Counted from the first letter of the stretch, positions 1-7,056 are shown. The stretch: 9,921 nt of DNA from a bacterium (GCA_030668045.1 DAOUUR010000051.1:1-9921), one strand, 5' to 3'. The notes: a model not told the origin generated them from the letters alone. Numbers and translations: made by a program.

Positions 1-136
1 CATGGTGTCCCACCACAAGGGGCAGGGTTGGATCGGCCATCACCGGTGTTTCGCGAACAAATATCAACCAGAGATCAATATTGAGTTCATCCAGCAGCTT
101 GCAGGCCTGCTTCACTTTGTCCTTTACGATTTCCAT
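1..136 (-). CDS. M24-family metallopeptidase (Xaa-Pro peptidase-like), N-terminal fragment
   Basis: Reading the minus strand from an ATG at 136 gives about 45 residues running off the left edge without a stop. The visible sequence starts MEIVKDKVKQACKLLDELNI and continues through LWLIFVRETPVMADPTLPLV to VGHH. An amphipathic helix, then a D-L-W-L-I-F-V-R-E-T-P strand and a P-x-L-P-L-V-V-G segment, matches the start of the creatinase/prolidase N-terminal domain that precedes the M24 pita-bread catalytic domain. Family members are cytoplasmic dimetal peptidases or hydrolases that cleave Xaa-Pro bonds or related substrates. The metal ligands would lie outside the window, so activity cannot be judged. 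ATG 136 is the only start before an in-frame stop at 164-166, and no Shine-Dalgarno precedes it. The assignment comes from recognised N-terminal residues only. Confidence 0.72.
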   Translation of the reverse strand, partial: MEIVKDKVKQACKLLDELNIDLWLIFVRETPVMADPTLPLVVGHH

Positions 137-143
137 AAGCGAG

Positions 144-172
144 ATAATACGAACAGAGGCGAATCATTCCAA
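144..172 (-). promoter_or_regulatory. sigma-70-like promoter of the M24 gene, possibly leaderless
   Basis: On the minus strand, TTGGAA (172-167) and TATTAT (149-144) are separated by 17 bp. Only seven bases lie between the -10 box and the ATG, so transcription would begin at or next to the start codon. This fits the lack of a ribosome binding site. The boxes match consensus 4/6 and 5/6. Confidence 0.4.
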
Positions 173-292
173 GAGGATTGTCACCCGGCAGGACAACCGT
201 CAGGTCGCAATCTATCTAACGAGCCGTAAGTCGTTGTCTCTGAAGGGCGTTAGTCGTAGGAGTATGGGTTAAGATGACGGGTTTAGAAGTCG

Positions 293-306
293 ATATTATA
301 TAATAT
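293..306 (+). promoter_or_regulatory. AT-rich palindrome containing a -10 box for the DUF5684 gene
   Basis: The 14-bp stretch ATATTATATAATAT is a perfect palindrome and contains TATAAT at 299-304, a consensus -10 hexamer. No convincing -35 box lies 16-18 bp upstream. Transcription from here would give a leader of roughly 50 nt before the start at 365. The palindrome could be an operator or simply an AT-rich promoter core. Confidence 0.35.
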
Positions 307-364
307 GTTGGCAGGCTGCTCGTTTTATCGATCTGCCTGATAACCGTTTCCGAAGGAGGAACAA

Positions 365-802
365 ATGTACGAAAACAGTTATGACGGCAGTATGGACGCA
401 GTGGGCGCCGGACTTGGGATTTTTGTCTGGGTCTTTATCGCGGCTGTCTATCTTTATTTCGCCTTTACGCAATATAAGATTGCGCAGAAATGCGGATGTC
501 AAGATTCGGCCTGGTGGTCATGGGTCCCGATCATGAACACTTTACTGCTGATCAAAATGGCCCGGAAGGAATGGTGGTGGTTTGTTCTCTGCCTGGTTCC
601 GGTTGTCAATATCGTCGCCTTCGCGATGCTGTGGATTCAAGCAGCCAAACTGGCCGGTCATGCCCCGATCTGGGGATTCCTGGTGCTGGTGCCCGTTATC
701 AATTTCGTCGCTATGGGTGTGATGGCTTTCTCAGGTGAAACTCCGGCCACAATACCACCAAGTGATCACCAACCGCACCGCGAATCCCAGCCAGTCGGAT
801 AA
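365..802 (+). CDS. Small four-helix membrane protein, DUF5684-like
   Basis: This encodes 145 residues preceded by a strong ribosome binding site (AAGGAGG at 353-359). Hydrophobic segments lie at about residues 14-36, 50-66, 71-94 and 101-122, followed by a polar proline-rich tail. The cluster of tryptophans (WWSW at 50-53, WWW at 70-72) and the alternation of W-rich entries with V-P-[IV]-x-N turns resemble the uncharacterised DUF5684 inner-membrane family. No catalytic motif is visible, and a Cys-Gly-Cys (43-45) sits just before the second helix. VP-x-x-N appears three times (54-58, 79-83, 109-113), suggesting an internally repeated helical unit. The gene stands alone, divergent from the M24 gene and closed by a terminator. 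Its function is unknown; a membrane-stress or scaffold role would be a guess. Confidence 0.75.
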   Translation: MYENSYDGSMDAVGAGLGIFVWVFIAAVYLYFAFTQYKIAQKCGCQDSAWWSWVPIMNTLLLIKMARKEWWWFVLCLVPVVNIVAFAMLWIQAAKLAGHAPIWGFLVLVPVINFVAMGVMAFSGETPATIPPSDHQPHRESQPVG

Positions 803-828
803 ATTCGACAACAACAGAGATTTACTGC

Positions 829-862
829 AAAACAGGTAGGTCCTCCCGGACCCGCCTGTTTT
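829..862 (+). terminator. Rho-independent terminator after the DUF5684 gene
   Basis: A 15-bp stem runs from 829-843 (AAAACAGGTAGGTCC) to 848-862 (GGACCCGCCTGTTTT), with a TCCC loop, one G-T pair and one A-C mismatch. The right arm ends in four T's, then a C. It begins 26 bases after the stop codon. The left arm begins AAAA, so the hairpin could also act on leftward transcription. Confidence 0.8.
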
Positions 863-895
863 CATTTGTGTGTAACAGTCGGGTGAACGATTGCA

Positions 896-939
896 ATTTA
901 CAATGATTCTGGAACACTTGATTAAGTTATATTGTAAAT
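896..939. repeat. 9-bp inverted repeat between terminator and kinase-like gene
   Basis: ATTTACAAT (896-904) and ATTGTAAAT (931-939) are perfect reverse complements separated by 26 bp. They lie just past the 3' end of the minus-strand gene at 948. No T-tract follows on either strand, so a classical terminator is unlikely. It may be a transcript-end hairpin or a protein site. Confidence 0.4.
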
Positions 940-947
940 GATAGAGC

Positions 948-1712
948 CTATTCGGTGTCGTCGTCGCCGGAGAGGTCTAGCATGCTGGTGCCATCAGTGT
1001 AATCTTTTGTTCGCGGCTTCTTCAGATCAAGAAGTTTCCGAGTGACATCTTTGATATTGAGCGCCGCTTCTTCGATAACCTTCAGCTTGGCTTTCAGTTC
1101 ATCATCGAGATCGTCGCGTTTGAAAAGCAGTAGTTGCACGTTACCCAAAATTGCGGTCAGCGGATTGTTGACTTCATGATTGACCGTCACCGCCGTCTCA
1201 GCTATGGCAGCCATACGAGCTTCATCAATTGTCTTCTGAATATCAACACTGCCGGTAACATCCCCGGCGGTATAGACAAGGGTCAACATCGCCGAGAGTG
1301 CTTCCAGGAAAGCGTCCTCAGCAATAATCGTCCGAGGTCCTTCCTGAAGTCCAATCACCGCCCCGTTGACAACGCCCAGATATTGAAGCGGCAACGAAAA
1401 CGAATGGAGCGGCACCTCTCCGCCAAACGACATATAGGCTGAGACAAGTTTCCGGTCCTTGCGAAGAGAAGCAAACAGATCTTCCTCGATCGACTGCAGT
1501 TTCCGGCGGTGGTCATCGGACCCGGCGTAGGTGACAGTTGTAACCATTTCCTGCTTGTCGTTCCACAGCAGCAACGAAGCAGCAGTCAGCCCCACCAGTT
1601 CGGCTGTCATCTGCAGAGCCGTCTGGGCAAGGGCGTTGATGTTGGCACCCGATGTTCCTTCGGTGGCCAGTCGCCGCAGGATTTCGAATTTGTCAGACCG
1701 GTCAGTATCCAT
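948..1712 (-). CDS. GAF-HisKA protein lacking a kinase ATPase domain
   Basis: This encodes 254 residues. Residues about 20-150 look like a GAF-type sensor fold (LTAASLLLW strand, FSLPLQYLGVVNGAVIGL core). Residues 165-232 form a histidine-kinase dimerisation/phosphoacceptor hairpin with a good H box, AETAVTVNHEVNNPL, in which His179 is the expected phosphoacceptor. The second helix is LKVIEEAALNIKDVTRKLLDL. The protein ends about 20 residues later in an acidic tail, so the HATPase_c domain (N, G1, F and G2 boxes) is missing entirely. No ATPase fragment is apparent downstream, where only about 85 bp separate the stop from the terminator. It is cytoplasmic, with no membrane segment. It could be a phosphotransfer intermediate, a partner of a separate kinase, or a signalling dimeriser. 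No response regulator is adjacent. The start ATG at 1712 has no Shine-Dalgarno. Confidence 0.8.
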   Translation of the reverse strand: MDTDRSDKFEILRRLATEGTSGANINALAQTALQMTAELVGLTAASLLLWNDKQEMVTTVTYAGSDDHRRKLQSIEEDLFASLRKDRKLVSAYMSFGGEVPLHSFSLPLQYLGVVNGAVIGLQEGPRTIIAEDAFLEALSAMLTLVYTAGDVTGSVDIQKTIDEARMAAIAETAVTVNHEVNNPLTAILGNVQLLLFKRDDLDDELKAKLKVIEEAALNIKDVTRKLLDLKKPRTKDYTDGTSMLDLSGDDDTE

Positions 1713-1720
1713 AAGTCACA

Positions 1721-1726
1721 ATACTA
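1721..1726 (-). promoter_or_regulatory. Possible -10 box of the GAF-HisKA gene
   Basis: TAGTAT on the minus strand ends eight bases before the ATG at 1712, where no ribosome binding site exists. No good -35 is found at 17 or 18 bp. The spacing echoes the M24 gene, but support is weak. Confidence 0.2.
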
Positions 1727-1802
1727 TTGAGCAAAACCAGTGCCCTGCCACAAGATTAGCGATTCGGTGTCATCATATCGAAGTACACCCTAAGATACTG
1801 CA

Positions 1803-1898
1803 TTTGCAGGCATTTAGCCATCTTTTTCCTCTGTTCAAATCCTGCACAGGGGGATCTCATCGTTTTCTCTGCAGGAAAATTCGCAAAATGCCTGCAAA
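1803..1898. promoter_or_regulatory. Cluster of four TGCAGG-centred motifs upstream of purF
   Basis: Four copies of T-x-T-G-C-A-G-G-x-A-x-x-T or a close variant occur in alternating orientation: TTTGCAGGCATTT at 1803-1815 (plus), TGTGCAGGATTT at 1848-1837 (minus), TCTGCAGGAAAAT at 1868-1880 (plus) and TTTGCAGGCATTT at 1898-1886 (minus). The outer two are identical 13-mers forming a perfect inverted repeat. The last copy ends 18 bp before the -35 box of the purF promoter. The cluster lies between two divergent genes, so it could be an operator array for either. It does not resemble the E. coli PurR operator, and I do not recognise the regulator. Confidence 0.5.
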
Positions 1899-1916
1899 AC
1901 TGTTGCGCCAAAGTAA

Positions 1917-1945
1917 TTGACAAGACGTCGGGTGATCCATAGATT
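1917..1945 (+). promoter_or_regulatory. sigma-70-type promoter of purF
   Basis: A perfect TTGACA (1917-1922) is followed after exactly 17 bp by TAGATT (1940-1945). The predicted start near 1952 gives a leader of about 30 nt. This argues that the purF start is 1983, because an upstream in-frame ATG at 1917 would overlap the promoter itself. Confidence 0.65.
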
Positions 1946-1967
1946 AGGCGCTTCTCTTCAAGCAGCG

Positions 1968-1974
1968 AAAGGAG
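1968..1974 (+). promoter_or_regulatory. Ribosome binding site fixing the purF start
   Basis: AAAGGAG ends eight bases before the ATG at 1983. It selects this start over the ATG at 1917 and is better placed than for the ATG at 1995. Confidence 0.7.
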
Positions 1975-1982
1975 ATTCGGCA

Positions 1983-3377
1983 ATGCTGGAACCGATGATT
2001 GGTGACAAGTGCGGAGTATTTGGTGTTTTTGGAAACGCTCGCGCTGTCGAACTAAGCTACTTTGGTCTTTATGCGCTGCAGCATCGGGGTCAGGAATCGG
2101 CCGGTATCGTCTCCAACAACAACGGCACATTTAATCTACACAAAGGCATGGGGCTTGTCTCCGAAGTGTTCGCTAAACGCGCTGCTCTGAGCAACCTGAG
2201 TGGCAAAGTTGCTATCGGTCATACTCGATACAGCACCACGGGTGCGTCATCGCTGATAAATATCCAACCGTTCATTATCACCAACCGTTCCCGCAACCTG
2301 GCTATCGTTCACAACGGCAACCTGACTAACTCCCAACAACTGCGCCAGAGCCTGGATCGTGCCGGAGCAATTTTCCAGACGACTTCCGATACGGAGATAA
2401 TTCTCCATCTGGCGGCTCGCTCCTCCAAACGAACCCGTATCGCACAAATATGCGACGCCCTCAATATAGTCAAGGGCGCCTTTTCGGTACTCTTTCTCAC
2501 CGACCGGGGCATCATCGCAGCCCGTGATCCCCACGGATTCAGGCCGCTCTGTCTTGGAAAATATCGCGACGCCTATGTAGTTGCCTCCGAAACCTGCGCT
2601 TTCGATCTGATCGGCGCTCGGTATGTTCGTGATATCGAACCGGGTGAAGTGCTGGAGATCACAGAGACCGGATTGAAATCGTACTGGCTAAAAGGCAAGG
2701 CCAAGCATGCCGCCTGTATTTTTGAATACATCTATTTTTCCCGTCCCGATTCAAAAGTGTTCGGCGAAAATGTTGACAAAGTCCGCCGTCGCCTCGGCCG
2801 CCTCCTAGCCCGGGAGCATCCGGTCGAAGCAGATATTGTAATCGGAATCCCCGACTCGGCCAACACCGCAACACTGGGGTACGCTGAAGAATCGGGATTA
2901 CGTTTTGAGATCGGTCTGATTCGGAACCACTACGTCGGACGCACTTTTATTGATCCCCACCAGAGCATCCGCGACCTGGATATGAAGGTGAAATTCAACC
3001 CCGTCAAAGGAGTTCTAAAAGGGCGACGGGTAGTGGTGGTTGACGACTCGATTGTTCGCGGCACGACATCCAGAAAAATGGTCAAAATGATCCGCGACGC
3101 CGGCGCCAAAGAAGTACACTTCCGCGTTTCGTCACCACCGATTACCTCGCCCTGTTTTTTCGGTGTTGACATGCCAACTCGCGAAGAGTTGATTGCCTCC
3201 AACAAGACTGTCCGGCAAATCGAAAAACATCTCGGTGTCGATTCTCTGCGGTACCTGTCTCTGAAGGGGATGCTTTCGATGAGCTGTCTGCCCGACACAA
3301 CATTCTGCTCAAGTTGTTTTTCCGGGAAGTATCCGATCAGGATTCCAAAGATCAACGGCAACCGCAATAAGAGATAA
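1983..3377 (+). CDS. purF: Amidophosphoribosyltransferase (PurF), iron-sulfur type
   Basis: This encodes 464 residues, the usual length. PurF makes 5-phosphoribosylamine from PRPP and glutamine, the committed step of purine synthesis, in the cytoplasm. The N-terminal Ntn-hydrolase domain has nucleophile Cys10 (DKCGVFGVFG), reached after removal of a nine-residue propeptide, with TRYST at 81-85 and NGNLTN at 111-116. The phosphoribosyltransferase domain carries the PRPP loop VVVVDDSIVRGTTSRK (350-365). Four cysteines at 245, 391, 442 and 445 match the [4Fe-4S] ligands of the Bacillus subtilis-type enzyme; after propeptide removal the first two number 236 and 382. This indicates the oxygen-sensitive, propeptide-bearing subclass rather than the E. 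coli type. No other purine gene is visible nearby, so it appears to be transcribed alone from its own promoter. Confidence 0.97.
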   Translation: MLEPMIGDKCGVFGVFGNARAVELSYFGLYALQHRGQESAGIVSNNNGTFNLHKGMGLVSEVFAKRAALSNLSGKVAIGHTRYSTTGASSLINIQPFIITNRSRNLAIVHNGNLTNSQQLRQSLDRAGAIFQTTSDTEIILHLAARSSKRTRIAQICDALNIVKGAFSVLFLTDRGIIAARDPHGFRPLCLGKYRDAYVVASETCAFDLIGARYVRDIEPGEVLEITETGLKSYWLKGKAKHAACIFEYIYFSRPDSKVFGENVDKVRRRLGRLLAREHPVEADIVIGIPDSANTATLGYAEESGLRFEIGLIRNHYVGRTFIDPHQSIRDLDMKVKFNPVKGVLKGRRVVVVDDSIVRGTTSRKMVKMIRDAGAKEVHFRVSSPPITSPCFFGVDMPTREELIASNKTVRQIEKHLGVDSLRYLSLKGMLSMSCLPDTTFCSSCFSGKYPIRIPKINGNRNKR

Positions 3378-3409
3378 GCGAAACCGGCACCTCGCCCACT
3401 TCTAAATCG

Positions 3410-3447
3410 TTGACATACGTGCCAGTATCGGTATATTGGTAATATAC
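3410..3447 (+). promoter_or_regulatory. Promoter of the S8 protease gene with overlapping operator-like repeat
   Basis: TTGACA (3410-3415) and TATATT (3432-3437) are separated by 16 bp. A perfect inverted repeat, GTATATT-GGT-AATATAC (3431-3447), covers the -10 box and extends towards the transcription start, the classic position for a repressor site. The leader would be about 45 nt. The ribosome binding site is weak (AGAGA at 3480-3484; GAGG at 3472-3475 is rather far). Confidence 0.55.
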
Positions 3448-3489
3448 TAACCGTCAGGACCTGCCAAAATTGAGGTTCAAGAGATACAA

Positions 3490-6252
3490 ATGAAGAATAC
3501 TAATAGAATTCCTCTGTTGCGCGGCTGCATCGTTGTTGCTGCGTTACTCTCGATCACCCTGCTGAGCGGTAACGCCTTGTCGGCACAGCATGATCCAGCG
3601 AGACAGGCAACCAATCTGAAACCGAGAACAATGGCAGAAAAACCTGCCATCACGAGTGTTGCCTCTGAGGTCAATATCTCTCATGTGGTCGTGAAGTTTA
3701 CCGATCAGTCGCAGTTTCGTCTGGGCCAGAATGGTATGGTCTCCAAAGCCGGAGCCTCGCTGGCTGCTGCCGAGGGAATTCTCAGGCCGTATATCGACGC
3801 CGGACTGAGACGGCTTTTCCAGAGCATCGGGGAAGATGAACTCGACCGCAAGAAGGTTGCTCTTGAGAACAAAACTAAACATGAACTGGCCGACCTCAAC
3901 AGCTACTACCGTCTTGAGATAACCGATGCCGCTGAAGCAGAGCGCGTTATCAATGAACTCAACGCCCTTGACATTGTCGAGATCGCCTACTTCCAACCGA
4001 TGCCCGAAGTGGCTGGTGACATTGAGCCACCCACACCAGATTACCAGCCAAATCAGGACTATCGACTGGCAGCCCCGGCGGGTGTCGACGCTGACTATGC
4101 TAACTTGCAGGCCGGGGGCGACGGGACAGGTGTAAAGATCGTTGATATCGAAATCGGTTGGCACACTACGCATGAAGATCTCGACAAGGCTCTGGGCGCA
4201 ATAATTGGCACCGTGCCACCATCGGGAGTCAGCCGCGACCACGGCACAGCCGTTATTGGCGAGATGATAGCCGGGGACAATGACTATGGCGTAACGGGCA
4301 TTTGCCCTGGCGCCGATATCGGAATGGTGTCTGTATATGCCTACTCAACGGCGGAAGCGCTGTATCTGGCCACAGATAACCTCCAGCCCGGCGACATGAT
4401 TCTAATTGAATTGCACTCACCCGGACCTCACTACGACTTCCAGACCATCGATGGTAGTCAGCTTGGTTATGTCTGCATGGAGTACTGGCAGGCCACTTTC
4501 GATGCCATCCAATACGCCTGGGCAAAGGGCATAGTCGTAATTGAAGCCGCTGGCAACGGTAGTGAGAATTTCGATGACGAGCAGATTTACGGATCACTGT
4601 TTGATACGACCTATCGTAACTCACATGCGATCATAGCTGGGGCCGGATGGCATTACAGCTCGGGTCAGAACCTTGAGGCCCATTCATGGTCAAACGCGGG
4701 CGAACGAGTCAATCTTCAGGGTTACGGCTCCGGCGTTTACACCACCGGCTACGGTGATCTGTTTTCTCCGGACTTGGATGAAAACCAATTCTACACAGCC
4801 TCATTCAGTGGTACCTCATCGGCCTCACCAATAGTTACCGGTTCGGCAGTCTGCCTGCAGGGATATTATGAGAATACTTACGGCGTCTCGATGACTTCCG
4901 ATCAAATCCGCGATGTCCTGGTGGCAACCGGCACACCTCAAGCGGGAAGTTTAACCAGACTAATTGGTCCGCGTCCGGACCTGGCAGCTGCTTTCGCCGC
5001 GCTTCAGCCTCCGGCCAGTTTCTACGCCAACCCGATCATGCTTGAGGCAGAGGTAGCCGAGGGTGAGATCGCCCACCGTAGTCTCTGGATAGTGAATCGA
5101 TCAACTCTGGACGCTTACGATTTTGCGATAGCTGACAATGATTCGCTGGTCCTGCGTGTTGCCGAGGACTGGCTGAGAGCAACGCCCCCAAGCGGCACAG
5201 TTGCCGCCTCCGACTCCGTGTTAATTGATGTTACCATTGATGGATCGGTGATTGAAGGGCGCATTCCTGCGTACAAGGGAGCGATTGAAATAGCCTGGGG
5301 TCCTACCGGCGCTCTTGATTCTTTGCTGATCGTACCGACGTTTTTCACTGTCGCCTGCAACGATTTCACCTATCAAGTGGCCGCTATCGGTGAACCGGAA
5401 GGACCAACCTACGATTGGATCGACGCCAAGACACTCGGAAGCAAGATATACACTGCTGGTTTCTACGCCAATGGCGGGGGACTTGACCCTCTCGACGATG
5501 GCACAGCCGGACCATATCCTATTGGTTTCGACCTTCACTTTTATGACAACACATACAGCGAATTCTATGTCGGCGTGAATGGCGCGATTTCATTCACCGA
5601 CGAGCATATCAATTCCGGTGGATATTTTTCTTCCCTATCGATTCCAGGGGCCTTTTTCCAGACACTCGTCTCCCCCTACTGGAACGACCTGATCCTACAA
5701 CCGTCAACCGTGCCGGATGCCGGTGTCTATCTGTACACTTCTGAATCGCAGGACTCAACAGTGATTGAATGGTACCACATCTCCAACTTCAACAACAGAG
5801 ACGACCATTCGACCAATTTCGAGATCATCCTTATCCGCACCGGAGAAATCATATTCCAGTACGCCAATATCGGCCAGAGCGACCTGGAGCTGTCGGCGAT
5901 GATTGGTATCGATGAGATTGACTGTAAGGCGCTCGGATACTATAGCAGCGGCGAACCGGTAGAGCATATCGTCTCCACCGGTGATGCCATCAGGTTCCGT
6001 CGAACCGAAGGTATATGGATTCGTGCAGGTGACGCCAACAACAGTGGCGACTTGAATATCTCTGATGTGACCTACCTGGTCGACTATCTCTTCGGCGTTC
6101 CGCTCGGCCCTCCCCCGCCGATAATGTCCAAAGCCAACGCCAACTGTGATCAAGGAAGCTTGGTGAACATCTCCGACATTACCTATTTAGTAAACTATCT
6201 TTTTGGAATTCCAACCGGTCCGGAGCCGTGCTATTACTGGTATAACCCGTAG
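3490..6252 (+). CDS. Secreted subtilisin-like (S8) serine protease with C-terminal dockerin
   Basis: This encodes 920 residues. A Sec signal peptide spans residues 1-32 (RGCIVVAALLSITLLSG core, likely cleavage after ALSA). Residues about 60-170 form a propeptide-like region. The catalytic domain, about 195-505, shows Asp219 (KIVDIEIGW), His251 (DHGTAVIGEM), oxyanion Asn356 (EAAGNG) and Ser443 (SGTSSASPIVTG), so the triad is complete. The usual D-[ST]-G after the Asp reads D-I-E, and GTSMA is GTSSA. Residues about 515-620 look like a beta-sandwich linker. Residues about 640-810 (PIGFDLHFYDNTYSEFYVGV, then a WNDL element) resemble the jelly-roll module common in secreted FCB proteins. Two dockerin-like calcium loops follow at 848-871 (DANNSGDLNISD) and 882-907 (the second with an insertion). 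No cohesin is visible. The probable role is extracellular or surface protein degradation. Confidence 0.9.
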   Translation: MKNTNRIPLLRGCIVVAALLSITLLSGNALSAQHDPARQATNLKPRTMAEKPAITSVASEVNISHVVVKFTDQSQFRLGQNGMVSKAGASLAAAEGILRPYIDAGLRRLFQSIGEDELDRKKVALENKTKHELADLNSYYRLEITDAAEAERVINELNALDIVEIAYFQPMPEVAGDIEPPTPDYQPNQDYRLAAPAGVDADYANLQAGGDGTGVKIVDIEIGWHTTHEDLDKALGAIIGTVPPSGVSRDHGTAVIGEMIAGDNDYGVTGICPGADIGMVSVYAYSTAEALYLATDNLQPGDMILIELHSPGPHYDFQTIDGSQLGYVCMEYWQATFDAIQYAWAKGIVVIEAAGNGSENFDDEQIYGSLFDTTYRNSHAIIAGAGWHYSSGQNLEAHSWSNAGERVNLQGYGSGVYTTGYGDLFSPDLDENQFYTASFSGTSSASPIVTGSAVCLQGYYENTYGVSMTSDQIRDVLVATGTPQAGSLTRLIGPRPDLAAAFAALQPPASFYANPIMLEAEVAEGEIAHRSLWIVNRSTLDAYDFAIADNDSLVLRVAEDWLRATPPSGTVAASDSVLIDVTIDGSVIEGRIPAYKGAIEIAWGPTGALDSLLIVPTFFTVACNDFTYQVAAIGEPEGPTYDWIDAKTLGSKIYTAGFYANGGGLDPLDDGTAGPYPIGFDLHFYDNTYSEFYVGVNGAISFTDEHINSGGYFSSLSIPGAFFQTLVSPYWNDLILQPSTVPDAGVYLYTSESQDSTVIEWYHISNFNNRDDHSTNFEIILIRTGEIIFQYANIGQSDLELSAMIGIDEIDCKALGYYSSGEPVEHIVSTGDAIRFRRTEGIWIRAGDANNSGDLNISDVTYLVDYLFGVPLGPPPPIMSKANANCDQGSLVNISDITYLVNYLFGIPTGPEPCYYWYNP

Positions 6253-6295
6253 TCCAGTCACCCGTTCGTCGGCGTTGTCATTGGGGATGTTTCGA

Positions 6296-6315
6296 TCACG
6301 AACCGAAATTCGTGA
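6296..6315. repeat. Hairpin between convergent genes
   Basis: TCACGAA and TTCGTGA form a perfect 7-bp stem around a six-base loop. It sits 43 bp after the protease stop and 6 bp from the 3' end of the creatininase-family gene. There is no T-tract, so it may help end transcription from both sides, but that is not certain. Confidence 0.35.
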
Positions 6316-6321
6316 GATGAC

Positions 6322-7056
6322 CTATAGATCGAATTTGCGCCAGCGATCAAGAACCATCTGGGCAAACTCGCCGACAACCTCAATCACTTTCTCTTTATAT
6401 TGCGCGGCCTGTTCCAAATCAAAATTGGGATAGCCCTGGCCTTCCTCATAGAGAAGGATCGACCCCGGTACCGGATAAATATCGGCTCCGGGACGGAAGT
6501 AGTAGGCGAGGTCTTTATCAAAAAGCTCTTTGTCGGCCAGATTCGGATCAATCGCCTGAACCATAGCTGTCTCATCGGTACCAGCATGACCGCCGGGGTG
6601 ACCGAAGAACTCCCTGGTCATCTCGTCACAAAGTTGCCACCAGTGGATCACCGCAATATTGGCGCGACGCTCTTGATGAAACCGAACCGCCTCGTCCTTA
6701 AGCGATGTGTTATTCCCGCCATGTCCGTTCATAACGATAATGTTCTTGAAACCGGTATCGACCAAAGAATCCAGAATATCACGGACATAAAGACCAAATG
6801 TCTCAGGACTGATTGTGAGGCTGCCGTTGTAGCGAAGAAGGGAACGAGTGATCCCGTAGTTGACCGTCGGTGCGATCAAGGCGTTGATATCTTCGGCGAT
6901 CCCCTGTGCAATTGTTTCAGGAATGTAGTTATCAGTACCAAGACATGCCGAGCCGTGGGCCTCGATTGTACCTATGGGAATGATGATAGTGTCGATTTCT
7001 TTCGGCACCAGTTTCTTGACATTGATCCAGTTGAGTTTTTGTAGTTCTCGTTCCAT
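6322..7056 (-). CDS. Creatininase-family amidohydrolase
   Basis: This encodes 244 residues from the ATG at 7056, close to the family norm of 240-260. Metal-binding motifs of the creatininase fold are all present. Counted from the alternative GTG start at 7059, they are PIGTIEAHGS (Glu33, His35), Asp43 in LGTDNYI, NGHGGNNTSL (His113) and GGHAGTDETA (Glu163). Members hydrolyse cyclic or linear amides: creatininase itself, archaeal FAPy deformylase ArfB, and the mycofactocin peptidase MftE. No mycofactocin precursor or riboflavin/F420 gene is present, so the substrate is unknown. It is cytoplasmic, with no signal peptide. The start codon overlaps the stop of the upstream gene (TGATG; the GTG at 7059 would give GTGA), which implies translational coupling with the DUF2064-like protein. 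Confidence 0.85.
   Translation of the reverse strand: MERELQKLNWINVKKLVPKEIDTIIIPIGTIEAHGSACLGTDNYIPETIAQGIAEDINALIAPTVNYGITRSLLRYNGSLTISPETFGLYVRDILDSLVDTGFKNIIVMNGHGGNNTSLKDEAVRFHQERRANIAVIHWWQLCDEMTREFFGHPGGHAGTDETAMVQAIDPNLADKELFDKDLAYYFRPGADIYPVPGSILLYEEGQGYPNFDLEQAAQYKEKVIEVVGEFAQMVLDRWRKFDL

Noticed and set aside
1917..1982. N-terminal extension of purF to the ATG at 1917
   Set aside because: It would overlap the TTGACA promoter box, has no ribosome binding site, and would add 22 residues ahead of the short propeptide; the ATG at 1983 has AAAGGAG at the right distance.
1713..1982. CRISPR-like repeats in the purF upstream region
   Set aside because: The repeats are short, alternate in orientation and have unequal gaps, so they fit regulator sites rather than a CRISPR array.
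3544..4242. 232-codon open frame on the minus strand inside the protease gene
   Set aside because: It is antisense to a well-conserved signal peptide and protease domain and resembles no protein family.
6400..7044. 214-codon plus-strand frame opposite the creatininase-family gene
   Set aside because: It mirrors a gene with a full set of metal-site motifs and has no independent support.
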